Assembly: GCF_036075115.1 (NCBI RefSeq)
Contig: NZ_CP107958.1
Location: forward strand, 1,798,001 to 1,862,000
Length of the DNA stretch: 64,000 bases
Source of the DNA: Streptomyces sp. NBC_00377
GTDB lineage: Bacteria; Actinomycetota; Actinomycetes; Streptomycetales; Streptomycetaceae
Direction: 5' to 3'
Both the position numbers and the translations under genes were made by a program. Below, piece after piece: positions 51,635 through 60,058 of this stretch (position 1 is the stretch's first letter; every line of letters begins with the position of its first letter). The notes beneath the pieces were generated by a model that saw nothing but the letters and a program-made list of their open reading frames with translations, did no database searches and had not been told where the DNA came from.

Positions 51635-52126
51635 ATGGAGACTTCGACCCAGAGCCAGCCGCGAGCAGCCGAACTGCTCGATGCCGTCGGCCCCGCCTTC
51701 TCGCGACTGCGGCGCACGCAGGCGCTGAGCGTCGAGAAACAGGTGTCCCGCAAGGACATGACCCGCACTCTGGTGCTCAACCTCGTGAAGGACGGGCCCG
51801 AGCACGAGGGGCAGGAGATCACCGTCGGCGTGGTCGGCGAGCGGCTGGCCGTGGACCCGTCCGTGGCGAGCCGCATGGTCTCCGACTGCATCGGCGCCGG
51901 CTACCTCGTGCGCGCCGCCTCGCAGCGCGACGGACGCCGGACGATCCTCCAGCTCACCCCGGAGGGCGAGGAGATGCTGGTCCGCTTCCGCAGCCACCAG
52001 CGCTCGGCGTTCGAACGCATCACCCAGGGCTGGCCCGAGGAGGACCGGCTGGAGTTCGCCCGGCTGCTCATCAAGTACGTCGACTCCATCGGCGAGTTGC
52101 AGCACGAGGCCGCCGACCCGGCCTGA
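51635..52126 (+). CDS. MarR-family transcriptional regulator
   Basis: A 163-residue winged-helix regulator. The recognition region is ITVGVVGERLAVDPSVASRM then VSDCIGAGYLVRAASQRDGR with the wing RDGRRTILQLTPEGEEM, all typical of MarR. Such proteins repress divergent genes and release DNA on binding phenolic or quinonoid ligands. The inferred targets are its own gene, FAD monooxygenase 3 and quinone oxidoreductase 1. It could sense a pathway intermediate; the ligand is unknown. Confidence 0.92.
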   Translation: METSTQSQPRAAELLDAVGPAFSRLRRTQALSVEKQVSRKDMTRTLVLNLVKDGPEHEGQEITVGVVGERLAVDPSVASRMVSDCIGAGYLVRAASQRDGRRTILQLTPEGEEMLVRFRSHQRSAFERITQGWPEEDRLEFARLLIKYVDSIGELQHEAADPA

Positions 52127-52146
52127 CCGGCGGCGCCTCGCCCGGC

Positions 52147-52186
52147 GGGCCGGGGCCCGCGGCAGGTCCGCCGCGGGCCCCGGCCC
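52147..52186. terminator. Bidirectional terminator between MarR and FAD monooxygenase 4
   Basis: A perfect 17-base inverted repeat (GGGCCGGGGCCCGCGGC) with a 6-base loop fills the gap between two convergent genes: 21 bases after the MarR stop and 7 bases after the monooxygenase stop. Confidence 0.85.
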
Positions 52187-52192
52187 GTCGTC

Positions 52193-53824
52193 TCATCCCC
52201 GGGCGAGCAGCGCCCGCATCACCGCTGTCAGGGCGGCCCGCTCCCGACCGGCCGGCTCCGCCCCGCGCGAGCGCCAGGCGACCACTCCGTCGGGCCGCAC
52301 CAGCACCGCCCCCTCGGGGGCCAGACCGCCGTAGAGCTCGGCCCAGCGGCCTTCCGGGTCGGCCAGGGTGCCCGCCCCGCCGCCCGTGCCCGGCACCACC
52401 CGGCGCGCGGTGATCTTCACGCCCAGCTCGGCGGCGGCGCCGGCGGTGGCCGACATCCACTCCCCGCCCCGCTCCCCGGCCAGCAGGACGAAGCCGCCGC
52501 CGAACAGGTCGAGGGTGGAGAGCGGGCCGCCGTCCCGCGACAGCACCGCGTACGGTGCTCGGGTGCCCGGTCCGCCGCGCAGCGAGCGCGGATCCGCCGG
52601 GGCCGGCAGCGCCTCCTCGCCCGGCTCCGGGACCACCGCGGCCGACCGGTAGGCCTGGCCCATGGTCACGGTCAGCGCGTCCGCCACCGCGGCCCGCTGC
52701 TCGGCGGTGGCGTCGCCGGAGCGCACCGCGAGCTGGAGAGAGCCCTGCTCGGCCGTGAACGCCGCGACCGGACGGCGCTCGGCGTCGTAGGTGTCGAGCA
52801 GCTCCTCCCCCGCGACGCCGTCGGCCACCAGCGCCAGCTTCCAGGCGAGGTTGTGGGCGTCGGCGATACCGGTGTTCGCGCCGTAGCCGCCGGTCGGCGG
52901 GATCACATGGGCCGCGTCGCCGGCCAGCAGCACCCGCCCGTGGACGAATCCCTCGGCGACCTGTTCCGCCATGTCCCAGGGGAAGCGGGAGCGGATCGTC
53001 ACGCCCGCCTCGGGGGAGCCGACGGCCGCGGTCACCAGCTCGGTGCAACGGGCGTCGGTGAAGTCGTCGAGGCTCTCGCCGTCCTCGGGGCGGTATCCGA
53101 CGATGAGGGTGCCGCCGGTCAGGGTGTCGTCGTGCACGAGAATGCCGGTGACCTCGGGGTTCTGCACATGCACCACGCTGTAGCGGCGGGCCCCGAGCAC
53201 CGGGCGCAGATCCGCGGCGAAGGCGATGCTCACGTGGTGCGACAGCACTCCGCGCCCGTGGCGGGGCACCTTGAGCGCCTCCCGGACGGTGCTGCGCGGC
53301 CCGTCGCAGGCCACCAGGTGGCCGCAGCGGAAGGTGCTGGTGCCCTCGTCGTCACCGAGGACCGCGGTGACCCCCTCCGGGTCCTCCGCGAAGGACAGCA
53401 GTTCGGTGCCGAAGCGCAGATCGGCGCCCAGCTGTTCGGCCCGCTCGCGCAGCAGCGGCTCCAGCCGGTCCTGCGGCAGCAGCAGCAACCGGGAGGGGGT
53501 GAGGTCGCCCAGTTCGTCGTCGCCCGCCAGCTCCTCCTTGCTGAACAGCACCTCGCCCGCGAGCGAGGTGACCCCGGCCCGCGTGCGGTGCGTCTCGAAG
53601 CCCGCGGCCTCCTTGAGGGCGGCGTCCTCGACGCCCGCCTGGCGCAGCAGTTCGGCGGTGCGGGGGTAGTAGCCGACGGCCCTCGGGTGGACGGACGTGC
53701 CCGGATGGCGTTCCACCAGGGTGCAGCGCACCCCGTGGTGGGCGAGGAACAAGGCGGTGGACAGACCGACCAGACTGCCGCCGACGATCAGTACGGGTGC
53801 GTCAGTGGAACGCGTCGCGGACAT
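52193..53824 (-). CDS. FAD-dependent aromatic monooxygenase 4 (group A)
   Basis: A 543-residue flavoprotein hydroxylase: VLIVGGSLVGLSTALFLAHH, ACDGPRSTVREALKV, VLLAGDAAHVIPPTGGYGAN and C-terminal AVLVRPDGVVAWRSRG. It resembles monooxygenases 1 and 2 in plan, including the thioredoxin-like tail. It lies directly after the SnoaL-like gene (37 bases). The cluster thus has four such enzymes. Confidence 0.92.
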   Translation of the reverse strand: MSATRSTDAPVLIVGGSLVGLSTALFLAHHGVRCTLVERHPGTSVHPRAVGYYPRTAELLRQAGVEDAALKEAAGFETHRTRAGVTSLAGEVLFSKEELAGDDELGDLTPSRLLLLPQDRLEPLLRERAEQLGADLRFGTELLSFAEDPEGVTAVLGDDEGTSTFRCGHLVACDGPRSTVREALKVPRHGRGVLSHHVSIAFAADLRPVLGARRYSVVHVQNPEVTGILVHDDTLTGGTLIVGYRPEDGESLDDFTDARCTELVTAAVGSPEAGVTIRSRFPWDMAEQVAEGFVHGRVLLAGDAAHVIPPTGGYGANTGIADAHNLAWKLALVADGVAGEELLDTYDAERRPVAAFTAEQGSLQLAVRSGDATAEQRAAVADALTVTMGQAYRSAAVVPEPGEEALPAPADPRSLRGGPGTRAPYAVLSRDGGPLSTLDLFGGGFVLLAGERGGEWMSATAGAAAELGVKITARRVVPGTGGGAGTLADPEGRWAELYGGLAPEGAVLVRPDGVVAWRSRGAEPAGRERAALTAVMRALLARG

Positions 53825-53861
53825 CGTGGAACCCCTCTCTCGTGGAATGGACGGCCGGCGT

Positions 53862-54731
53862 TCACGGGGTCGGCAGTCCGGCCCGGCGCAGCGCCAGGTA
53901 GTCGACGACCTCCCAGTGCTCGGCCACCTTGCCGTCCTCGATCCGGAACTGGTCGCAGGTGCGCATCCGCAGCGGCCGGTCGGAGGGGCCGCCGCCGCTC
54001 CACGCCCCGGTGAGGGTGCCGGTCCACGTCACGAAGACCATCACCCGGTCACCCGCGGCGACGATGTGGTCGACGGTGGTCACCAGGTCCGGGAAGGCCG
54101 CGATGTTGTCCGCGAAGAACGCCTTGAAGGCCTCGAGCCCGTCCGGCACCGCGGCGGTGCGCATGTTGTGGTGGCGGTAGTCGTGGTGGTAGTAGGCGTC
54201 GGCGCGGTCCAGCTTGTGCTCGCTGAACACCTCGCGGTAGGCCCCGAGCACCAGGTCGGCGTTGGCCTTCTCGGTTTCGCTGTGCGGGCCGTGCAGACCG
54301 GGTGCGGACGGCTGCTCGCCGTCGCCCTCCAGCCCGTCCACGCCGTGTGCGGCGAGCACGTCCCGGTCGGTGACGTTCCAGTGTTCGGCGATCCGGCCGT
54401 CGTGGGTGCGGTACAGCTCGGCGGTGTGCAGGCGGACGTCCTCGCCGGAGCGGGTGCGTCCGGTCCAGGTCACGAACAGCATGACCCGGTCGTGGTCCGC
54501 GACCAGGTGGTCGATGTCCGCGCGCAGACCCGGGAAGTGGCCGGTCAGCGTCCTGAAGTGGCCGACGAGACGGTCCGTTCCCGGCCCGGCCGAGGGGTCG
54601 TGGTCGACGAGGTCGGGGTGCAGGAACCGGCCGGCCTCCTCGAACCGGTGCTCGCGGTACAGCACGTCGTACAGGGCGCCGACGAGTTCGGCGTTGCGTT
54701 CACGCTGCCCGGCGGGGCTGACAGTGGTCAT
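53862..54731 (-). CDS. Tandem double SnoaL-like (NTF2-fold) protein
   Basis: A 289-residue protein made of two SnoaL/NTF2-like domains joined by a short linker (residues ~130-155). Repeat 1 has FLHPDLVDHDPSAGPGTDRL and RVMLFVTWTGRTRSGEDV; repeat 2 has YYHHDYRHHNMRTAAVPDGL and RVMVFVTWTGTLTGAWSGG. The RVMxFVTWTG block occurs in both, so it arose by duplication. SnoaL-like proteins act as polyketide cyclases or hydroxylases (SnoaL, AclR types). The exact role here is unknown. Confidence 0.85.
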   Translation of the reverse strand: MTTVSPAGQRERNAELVGALYDVLYREHRFEEAGRFLHPDLVDHDPSAGPGTDRLVGHFRTLTGHFPGLRADIDHLVADHDRVMLFVTWTGRTRSGEDVRLHTAELYRTHDGRIAEHWNVTDRDVLAAHGVDGLEGDGEQPSAPGLHGPHSETEKANADLVLGAYREVFSEHKLDRADAYYHHDYRHHNMRTAAVPDGLEAFKAFFADNIAAFPDLVTTVDHIVAAGDRVMVFVTWTGTLTGAWSGGGPSDRPLRMRTCDQFRIEDGKVAEHWEVVDYLALRRAGLPTP

Positions 54732-54780
54732 GAGGTCCTCTCGGATGTACTCGCGTCGGGCTCGGGTGCGGTGCGGTGCG

Positions 54781-54853
54781 GGATCGGTCTCCGGGTGGTG
54801 CAGGGGTGAGGGGGATCGGTCTCCGGGTGGTGCAGGGGTGAGGGGGATCGGTC
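54781..54853. repeat. 32-base tandem repeat (2.3 copies)
   Basis: ggatcggtctccgggtggtg followed by caggggtgaggg repeats at 54781 and 54813, with a partial third copy at 54845. It fills the gap between the GNAT stop and the double-SnoaL leader. The copies are identical, so duplication is recent. Confidence 0.85.
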
Positions 54854-54858
54854 GGGGC

Positions 54859-55818
54859 TCAGACCTTGAGGGTGTACGTCGTCCAGTGGGAGTCGGCCTC
54901 GAATCCGAGCCGCCTGTTGAGCGCGACGACTGCGGTGTTGTCGACGTCGTTGAAGACCTGGACCAGCGCCAGGTGGCCGTTCTCCCGCACCGCCCGCAGC
55001 AGCAGCTCCGCCTTGACCCAGGTGCCCAGGCCCCGTCGCCGGTGCCCCGGCAGCACCAGCGTCTCGCCCGCGTCCGCCATCGGACTGTCCCGTACGAAGA
55101 GGGTGCTGTAGGCGACGATGCCGCCGTCCTCGGCGAGCGCCGCCGTGACGAGGGGCCGGTGTCCCGCCCGCGCGGCCTCCGCCTCGCGCGCCCGTACGTC
55201 GGCGACCGACGGACGGCGCACCCGGGCCTGGCCGTTGACCCGCTCGTCCAGGCCGCTCCAGGCACGGGCGTAGGACTCGACGAGGTCGTCGGGGCAGGCG
55301 CCGTCCCAGTGCGCCAGGTGGTGGCCGGGCACCGGCCGGCCCGCCGCGGCTTCGAGCAGCGCGCGGGCCGGACCGGCCGGCCGCAGCCGGTTGCGCACGG
55401 TCTCGCCCGTACGGTCCGCGCCGAGGCCGTCGGCGAAGCGTTCGGCGGCCTCGCCCTTGGGGGCGTCCACCAGCAGCGGGCCGCGCCCCAGGTCACGCAG
55501 GGCGCTGCGGCCCGCCGCGGCGAGAGCCCGGCCCGCGCCGCGGCGGCGGAAGCCGGGGAACACCCAGAGGGAGCCGTGCCCGGGGCCCGTCGGATCGCCC
55601 AGGTCGAGGCCGAGTTTGAGCACTCCCGCCGGGACGCCCGCGTCGAAGGCGGCGAGGACGATCCGCGTCGTCCCGTGGCGGCGCTGGAACAGCCGCGCGA
55701 GCAGCGCCTGTGTCACCGGCGGATCCGTGGGCAGTTCCAGGCGCATGGTCTCCCGGAAGCCCGGGAGGAGGGTGGCGATGGTCGCCGGGTCGTCACCGTC
55801 GAGGCTGCGAATCTCCAT
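54859..55818 (-). CDS. Tandem GNAT-domain acetyltransferase-like protein
   Basis: A 319-residue protein with two GNAT-like halves. The first has SLWVFPGFRRRGAGRALAA (acetyl-CoA loop R-x-x-G-x-G/A), the second VLPGHRRRGLGTWVKAELLL and NTAVVALNRRLGFEADSHWT. Double GNATs include mycothiol synthase-like and many resistance or tailoring proteins. Whether it acetylates the product is unknown. A SARP-type promoter ends just before its ATG, which predicts a leaderless or nearly leaderless mRNA; no good ribosome site is seen. Confidence 0.85.
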   Translation of the reverse strand: MEIRSLDGDDPATIATLLPGFRETMRLELPTDPPVTQALLARLFQRRHGTTRIVLAAFDAGVPAGVLKLGLDLGDPTGPGHGSLWVFPGFRRRGAGRALAAAGRSALRDLGRGPLLVDAPKGEAAERFADGLGADRTGETVRNRLRPAGPARALLEAAAGRPVPGHHLAHWDGACPDDLVESYARAWSGLDERVNGQARVRRPSVADVRAREAEAARAGHRPLVTAALAEDGGIVAYSTLFVRDSPMADAGETLVLPGHRRRGLGTWVKAELLLRAVRENGHLALVQVFNDVDNTAVVALNRRLGFEADSHWTTYTLKV

Positions 55819-55825
55819 GGCCGAC

Positions 55826-55868
55826 ACCCTGTCCCGCCGTTCTCGAAGCCCCGTCGAAGACTCCTCGA
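55826..55868 (-). promoter_or_regulatory. Candidate SARP operator and -10 upstream of the GNAT gene
   Basis: Minus strand: TCGAGGA, TCGACGG and TCGAGAA at 55868, 55857 and 55846, each 11 bases apart, then 8 bases (CGGCGGGA) and CAGGGT ending at 55826. Three heptamers with an ideal spacing make this the clearest SARP site in the window. Confidence 0.75.
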
Positions 55869-55901
55869 CCGGGCGGCGCGGGAACGACGGGACGGGCAGG
55901 G

Positions 55902-56114
55902 TCAGTCCTCGGAGACGGTGATGGCCTGGACCGGGCAGGCCCTGGCCGCCTCCCGGACCGGAGAGCTCCGGGCGCGCTGCGGTCCGTCGGGCAGCAGGCG
56001 GCTGACACCGTCGTCGTCCTGGGTGAACACCTCCGGTGCGGTCAGCGCGCACAGGGCGGCGCCGATGCAGCGGTCCGTGGCGATGCTGATGCTCAGCCCC
56101 GGGCCCGCGTTCAC
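55902..56114 (-). CDS. [3Fe-4S] ferredoxin (P450 redox partner)
   Basis: A 70-residue ferredoxin with Cys16, Cys22 and Cys60 (RCIGAALCALTAPEVF ... ARACPVQAI), the C-x5-C...CP pattern of single-cluster [3Fe-4S] P450 ferredoxins. The GTG start overlaps the P450 stop (GTGA). It should pass electrons to the adjacent P450, and perhaps to the one at 24.5 kb as well. No ferredoxin reductase is in the window. Confidence 0.93.
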   Translation of the reverse strand: MNAGPGLSISIATDRCIGAALCALTAPEVFTQDDDGVSRLLPDGPQRARSSPVREAARACPVQAITVSED

Positions 56115-57340
56115 CACTCCACCGGGAGTTCGGCGACGCCCTGGAGCACGTAGGGGGCGTTGAGGGGCAACCGGTCGGAGCGGACCGGAACCCTCAGGCC
56201 GGGGATGCGCCGGAAGAGGGTGCGGAAGGCGATCTCCATCTCCGCCCTGGCGAGGTTCTGCCCGATGCACTGGTGGATTCCGTAGCCGAACGCGACGTGA
56301 CGGCCGGCGGAGCGCCGGATGTCGAAGGCGTCGGGGTCGTCCCAGGCGTGCGGGTCGCGGTTCATCAGCATGGTGGACATGGCGACGCCGTCGCCGGCCC
56401 GGATGGTCTGCCCGGCGATCTCGATGTCCTCTGCCGCCACCCGCATCAGCACGTCACCGATCGAGGTGAACCGCATCAACTCCTCGACGGCGCCCGGCAG
56501 CAGCGCCTCGTCCGCCCGCAACAGCTCCAGCTGCTCGGGGTGTTCGAGCAGGGTCACGGTGCCCAGCGCGATCATGTTGGCGGTGGTCTCGTGGCCCGAC
56601 ACCAGCAACAGCGAGCAGATCATGGCGAGTTCGTGGTGGTCGACCGAGCCGTCCTCGAGCTGGTGGGCGATCAGCTCGTCGATCAGGCCGTCGCCCGGCT
56701 GCTTCTCCTTCTGGCGGATCAGGTCGTGCAGGTAGCCGAGGATCTCGGTGAAGGCCGTGCGGGCCAGCTCGGCCTCGCCCTCCCCGGAGGAGGACAGGAC
56801 GTGCCGGGAACGCTCGTCGAAGTAGCCGCGGTCCTCGAACGGCACACCGAGCAGCGCGCAGATCGCCGCCGAGGGCAGCGGCAGCGCGTAGTGGGCCAGC
56901 AGTTCGGCGGGGCTGCCCCGGTCGAGCATCTCGTCGACGAGCCCCTCCGCGATGCGCTCGATCTCGGGACGCAGTGCCGCCACCCGGCGGATACCGAAGC
57001 CGGGGATCACCATGCGCCGCTGCCGGCCGTGCTCGGGATCGTCCACGCCCACCAGCGGCGGCGCGGCCCGCTGCTGTGTCTGGGCGGCGATCCGGGGCGC
57101 CAGGAAGGGGTAGTTGGGGTGCAGGACGTCGGAGGAGAGCCGCGGGTCGGGGAAAAGGGCCCGGCCCACCTCGTTCCCGGTGACCAGCCACACCTGGCGT
57201 CCGTCGTACAGGGTGACCTTCGTGAGCGGGCCGCGCTCGCGCAACTCCTCATAGCCCACCGGCATCTGGTACGGGCAGCGCCTGGTCATCGGATAGGCCG
57301 GCGCCTGGCTCCCGGCGGGTGGACTGGTGGTCTCCGTCAT
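56111..57340 (-). CDS. Cytochrome P450 monooxygenase with dedicated ferredoxin
   Basis: A 409-residue P450: I-helix LLVSGHETTANMIALG, ExxR region AVEELMRFTSI, and heme loop FGYGIHQCIGQNLARAE. The start ATG has a GGAGG site. It lies upstream of its ferredoxin with overlapping codons, a common arrangement of CYP105/107-type enzymes. It may form the ether, methylenedioxy or hydroxyl groups of the product. It is controlled by a SARP-type promoter. Confidence 0.94.
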   Translation of the reverse strand: MTETTSPPAGSQAPAYPMTRRCPYQMPVGYEELRERGPLTKVTLYDGRQVWLVTGNEVGRALFPDPRLSSDVLHPNYPFLAPRIAAQTQQRAAPPLVGVDDPEHGRQRRMVIPGFGIRRVAALRPEIERIAEGLVDEMLDRGSPAELLAHYALPLPSAAICALLGVPFEDRGYFDERSRHVLSSSGEGEAELARTAFTEILGYLHDLIRQKEKQPGDGLIDELIAHQLEDGSVDHHELAMICSLLLVSGHETTANMIALGTVTLLEHPEQLELLRADEALLPGAVEELMRFTSIGDVLMRVAAEDIEIAGQTIRAGDGVAMSTMLMNRDPHAWDDPDAFDIRRSAGRHVAFGYGIHQCIGQNLARAEMEIAFRTLFRRIPGLRVPVRSDRLPLNAPYVLQGVAELPVEW

Positions 57341-57374
57341 GTCGTGCCTCCTGAGTCGTATCCCGACGCACGCC

Positions 57375-57417
57375 ATTGAGCCCCGCCGTTCTCGAGAGGG
57401 GTTGGAAGATCCCTCGA
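57375..57417 (-). promoter_or_regulatory. Candidate SARP operator and -10 upstream of the P450/ferredoxin operon
   Basis: Minus strand: TCGAGGG (57417), TCCAACC (57406) and TCGAGAA (57395), each 11 bases apart, then 8 bases (CGGCGGGG) and CTCAAT. The two outer heptamers belong to opposite arms of a long inverted repeat. The last heptamer plus spacer is almost identical to that of the GNAT promoter. Confidence 0.65.
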
Positions 57418-57431
57418 GAACGGCGGGGCTC
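57378..57431 (-). terminator. Long inverted repeat, terminator of the SDR operon overlapping the SARP site
   Basis: Perfect 19-base arms (GAGCCCCGCCGTTCTCGAG and complement) with a 16-base loop. It starts 18 bases after the stop of the SDR gene, where a terminator is expected. Each arm also contains a TCGAGAA word of the SARP type, so the palindrome and the promoter of the P450 gene coincide. Confidence 0.7.
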
Positions 57432-57448
57432 GTCGGGCGGCGAACGGG

Positions 57449-58222
57449 TCATGCCCCGCCCGTGACCCGGAGGGTCTCGCCGTTGCTGTTGCCGTTGGCC
57501 GCGGAACCGAGGAAGACCACCGCGTTGGCGACGTCCTGCGGCTCGGACATCCGGCCGGACGGCAGGCTTTTGCCCTTCTCCTCCAGGAAGGCGGCGGGCA
57601 CGTTCGCCCGTACCGTCTCGGTGGCGGTCTGCCCCGGCACCACCATGTTGACCAGGATGCCCTCGGGGCCCAGCTCCCAGGCGAGGCTGCGCATCAGGCC
57701 GAACAGCGCCGACTTGCCCGCGCCGTAGGCGCCCGCGCCCGGCTTGCCCGCGTCCGCGAGACCCGCGCCGATCAGCACGATCCGGCCCCAGTCGCGCCCG
57801 CGCATCTCCGGCAGGACCGCCTGCACGGTGTGGAAGACCGCCTCGACGGACGTGTGCAGCACCTCCTGCCACTGCTTCGCCGGTACGTCCTCGAAGCGCG
57901 GGACGGGCCTGCCGGGCCGCGGGATCGCCTCGCTCCACACCACGGCGTTGGCCACCAGGACGTCGAGGCCGCCCCACTCCTCGGCGACCCGGCCGACGGC
58001 GTCCCGCACGGACTGCTCGTCGGCGAGGTCGTAGCGCACCACGAGGGGCGTGCCGCCCGCCTCTGTCACCAGCCTGGCGGTCTCCTCGGCGCCCGCCTCG
58101 TTGGTGTGGTAGGTGATCGCGACCCGGGCCCCTTCGGCGCCGTAGGTCACCGCCGTGGCCCGGCCGATCCCCGAGGAGGCCCCGGTGACGAGCACCACCT
58201 TGTCGTGCAGATCCGTCCTCAT
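57449..58222 (-). CDS. Short-chain dehydrogenase/reductase
   Basis: A 257-residue classical SDR: VVLVTGASSGIGRATAV, then Asn-Ala-Val in place of the usual NNAG (VLVANAVVWSEA), a catalytic YGAGK (GAYGAGKSALF), and RVTGGA at the end. The typical Ser position reads IVLIGAGLAD, where the catalytic Ser is not in its normal place and may be missing. It follows the flavoprotein gene with overlapping codons. Role: late ketone reduction or reverse; uncertain. Confidence 0.85.
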   Translation of the reverse strand: MRTDLHDKVVLVTGASSGIGRATAVTYGAEGARVAITYHTNEAGAEETARLVTEAGGTPLVVRYDLADEQSVRDAVGRVAEEWGGLDVLVANAVVWSEAIPRPGRPVPRFEDVPAKQWQEVLHTSVEAVFHTVQAVLPEMRGRDWGRIVLIGAGLADAGKPGAGAYGAGKSALFGLMRSLAWELGPEGILVNMVVPGQTATETVRANVPAAFLEEKGKSLPSGRMSEPQDVANAVVFLGSAANGNSNGETLRVTGGA

Positions 58223-59658
58223 GAAGCCGCCTTGGTCGTCAGGGGCCGGCCGCCGATGCTCTGCGCGTGCCGGAAGAAGTCGTCCGGGTCGTACGCCCGC
58301 TTCACCTCGCGCAGACGCGCCCGGTTCTCGCCGAAGAAGTCCTTCTCCCAGTCCTGACCCACCCGCGAACTGGGGAAGTTGACGTACGAGCCGCAGGCCA
58401 GCGGCTCGAGGGCCGCGGCCGCCCGGTCGGCCCAGGCGGTGAGGCGGCCCGGTGCGCCCGGGTCGGCCGCCAGGTCACGACAGGCCATCTGATAGCCGAT
58501 CAGGAACTGGGCGTCCCGGTGCGCGTACGCCGTGGCCGTCGGGGACACCCGGTTGGCCGCGCCGCCCACCGCGATGCACAGCAGGTACCGCTCCCGGCCC
58601 TCCTGGTCCAGCGCCGGGTCCCAGGCGTCCAGCAGGGCCGCCGACTCCGCCCGGGTGGCGGCGCGTCCGGTCAGCCGGTAGCTCTGCCGGGTGTAGGGGT
58701 GGCGGTGGCCCTCGGCCTCCTCGCCCGTGCCGGTCCGGTGGCACTGTGCCACGGTCAGCGACCCGCACAGCGCCTCGTGCATGACGTCGGCGTACGGGCC
58801 CGGGGCCCCGACGGTCCGGCTCAGCGGCTTGGCCGCGGCCCGCTCGGTGAGGGCGTCGAGCTCCGCCTCCGCCTGCGCGGGCGCGCCCAGGTGGACGCCC
58901 CACACCCGGACCACCGGACGGCCGCCCGGGCCGAACATGCCGGGCAGCACGACCAGGGAGGTTCCCAGCTCCTCCGGCCCGCTGACGCACCACTCCTGCC
59001 AGGCGGTCAGGACGTCGACCGCGTCCTCGTACGCCCACAGCGTCTCGAAGGCGGTCAGGGTCGGGGCGTCGACCGGCAGCACCTCGAACTCCGTGACCAC
59101 TCCGAAGCTGCCGCCGCCGCCGCCGCGCAGCGCCCAGTACAGGTCGGGCTCCTCGGCCGCGGAGCAGCGCACGACGCGGCCGTCGGCCAGGACGACGCGG
59201 GCCGCGGCGATCCGGTCGCTGCCGGTGCCGAACCTCCGGGTCTGCCAGCCGATGCCGCCGCCGGTCAGGAACCCGCCCACGCTCACGGTGGGGAAGGTGC
59301 CGGTGACGATCTGGCGGCGCTGCGGCTTCAGGGAGGCCAGCGCGTCTAGGGACTGGACGCCGGCCCCGAGCCGTACGTGCGGTCCGTCGGCCACGGCGTG
59401 GTTCATCCGGGACAGGTCGACGACGAGCCCTTCGCCGGTCGACCAGCCGTTCATGCTGTGGCCGTTGCCCCGGATGTGCACCCGCAGTCCCTGCTCCCGC
59501 GCATGGCGGAGACAGGCGACGACGTCGTCCTCGCCGGCGCAGTAGGCGACCGCGTGCGGCCGGACCGTGTCGTACTCGGTGTTCTGGAGCTGTCGGGCCA
59601 GGGCGAAGCCGGGGTCGGACGGCTCGACCAGTTCGCCCCGCAGGCGATCGCGCAGCAT
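58219..59658 (-). CDS. Berberine-bridge-type FAD-linked oxidase
   Basis: A 479-residue flavoprotein of the PCMH/BBE family. FAD-binding: RVHIRGNGHSMNGWSTGEGL, where the His of GHS should bind FAD covalently, then TVSVGGFLTGGGIGWQTRRFG. A Cys in the second site of bicovalent family members is not present, so a single covalent link is expected. The C-terminal BBE motif is YVNFPSSRVGQDWEKDFFG. Such enzymes oxidise alcohols or make C-C/C-O bonds in aromatic polyketides. It is the middle of a coupled operon. Confidence 0.9.
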   Translation of the reverse strand: MLRDRLRGELVEPSDPGFALARQLQNTEYDTVRPHAVAYCAGEDDVVACLRHAREQGLRVHIRGNGHSMNGWSTGEGLVVDLSRMNHAVADGPHVRLGAGVQSLDALASLKPQRRQIVTGTFPTVSVGGFLTGGGIGWQTRRFGTGSDRIAAARVVLADGRVVRCSAAEEPDLYWALRGGGGGSFGVVTEFEVLPVDAPTLTAFETLWAYEDAVDVLTAWQEWCVSGPEELGTSLVVLPGMFGPGGRPVVRVWGVHLGAPAQAEAELDALTERAAAKPLSRTVGAPGPYADVMHEALCGSLTVAQCHRTGTGEEAEGHRHPYTRQSYRLTGRAATRAESAALLDAWDPALDQEGRERYLLCIAVGGAANRVSPTATAYAHRDAQFLIGYQMACRDLAADPGAPGRLTAWADRAAAALEPLACGSYVNFPSSRVGQDWEKDFFGENRARLREVKRAYDPDDFFRHAQSIGGRPLTTKAAS

Positions 59659-60026
59659 CAGTCGTCGACGCCGAACTTGTCGGCGGTCACCTTGGAACCG
59701 GCGTGGCCGCGCAGTTCGGCGCCCTGCGGGTCGTAGAACTTGGCGCCGCCCGAGCCCTGCCAGCGGGTGTCGGAGACGAACTCGCCCTCCACCCGGACAT
59801 GGGCCTCGCCCACATGGTTGCCCTCGGGGTCCGCCGCGAGGATGTGGAACCCGTACTCGAAGGTGCCCGGGCCGGTGGATTTCCAGGTGCCCAGTCCGAT
59901 GTTCTTGGTGTTCAGCTGGGTCGAGACGACCCCGCCGTCGGCCGAGAAGGAGACCAGCCCGGGGACGGCCTTGCCGTCGTCGTCCAGCTGGGTGGTCCAG
60001 GTGCCGACCAGTCGTTCATCGCTCAT
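59658..60026 (-). CDS. Small beta-rich protein of unknown function
   Basis: A 122-residue protein I do not recognise. Repeated short strands with Gly/Trp turns (LVGTWTTQLDDDGKAVPG, GLGTWKSTGPGTFEYGF, RWQGSGGAKFYDPQG) suggest a beta barrel of the calycin/lipocalin kind. It has a GGAG site. Its stop overlaps the flavoprotein start (TGATG), so it is co-translated with tailoring enzymes. A substrate-binding or cyclase-like role is possible but not shown. Confidence 0.65.
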   Translation of the reverse strand: MSDERLVGTWTTQLDDDGKAVPGLVSFSADGGVVSTQLNTKNIGLGTWKSTGPGTFEYGFHILAADPEGNHVGEAHVRVEGEFVSDTRWQGSGGAKFYDPQGAELRGHAGSKVTADKFGVDD

Positions 60027-60058
60027 CGCAGCTCTCCTCGGAAAGGTCGCAGGGGGTG

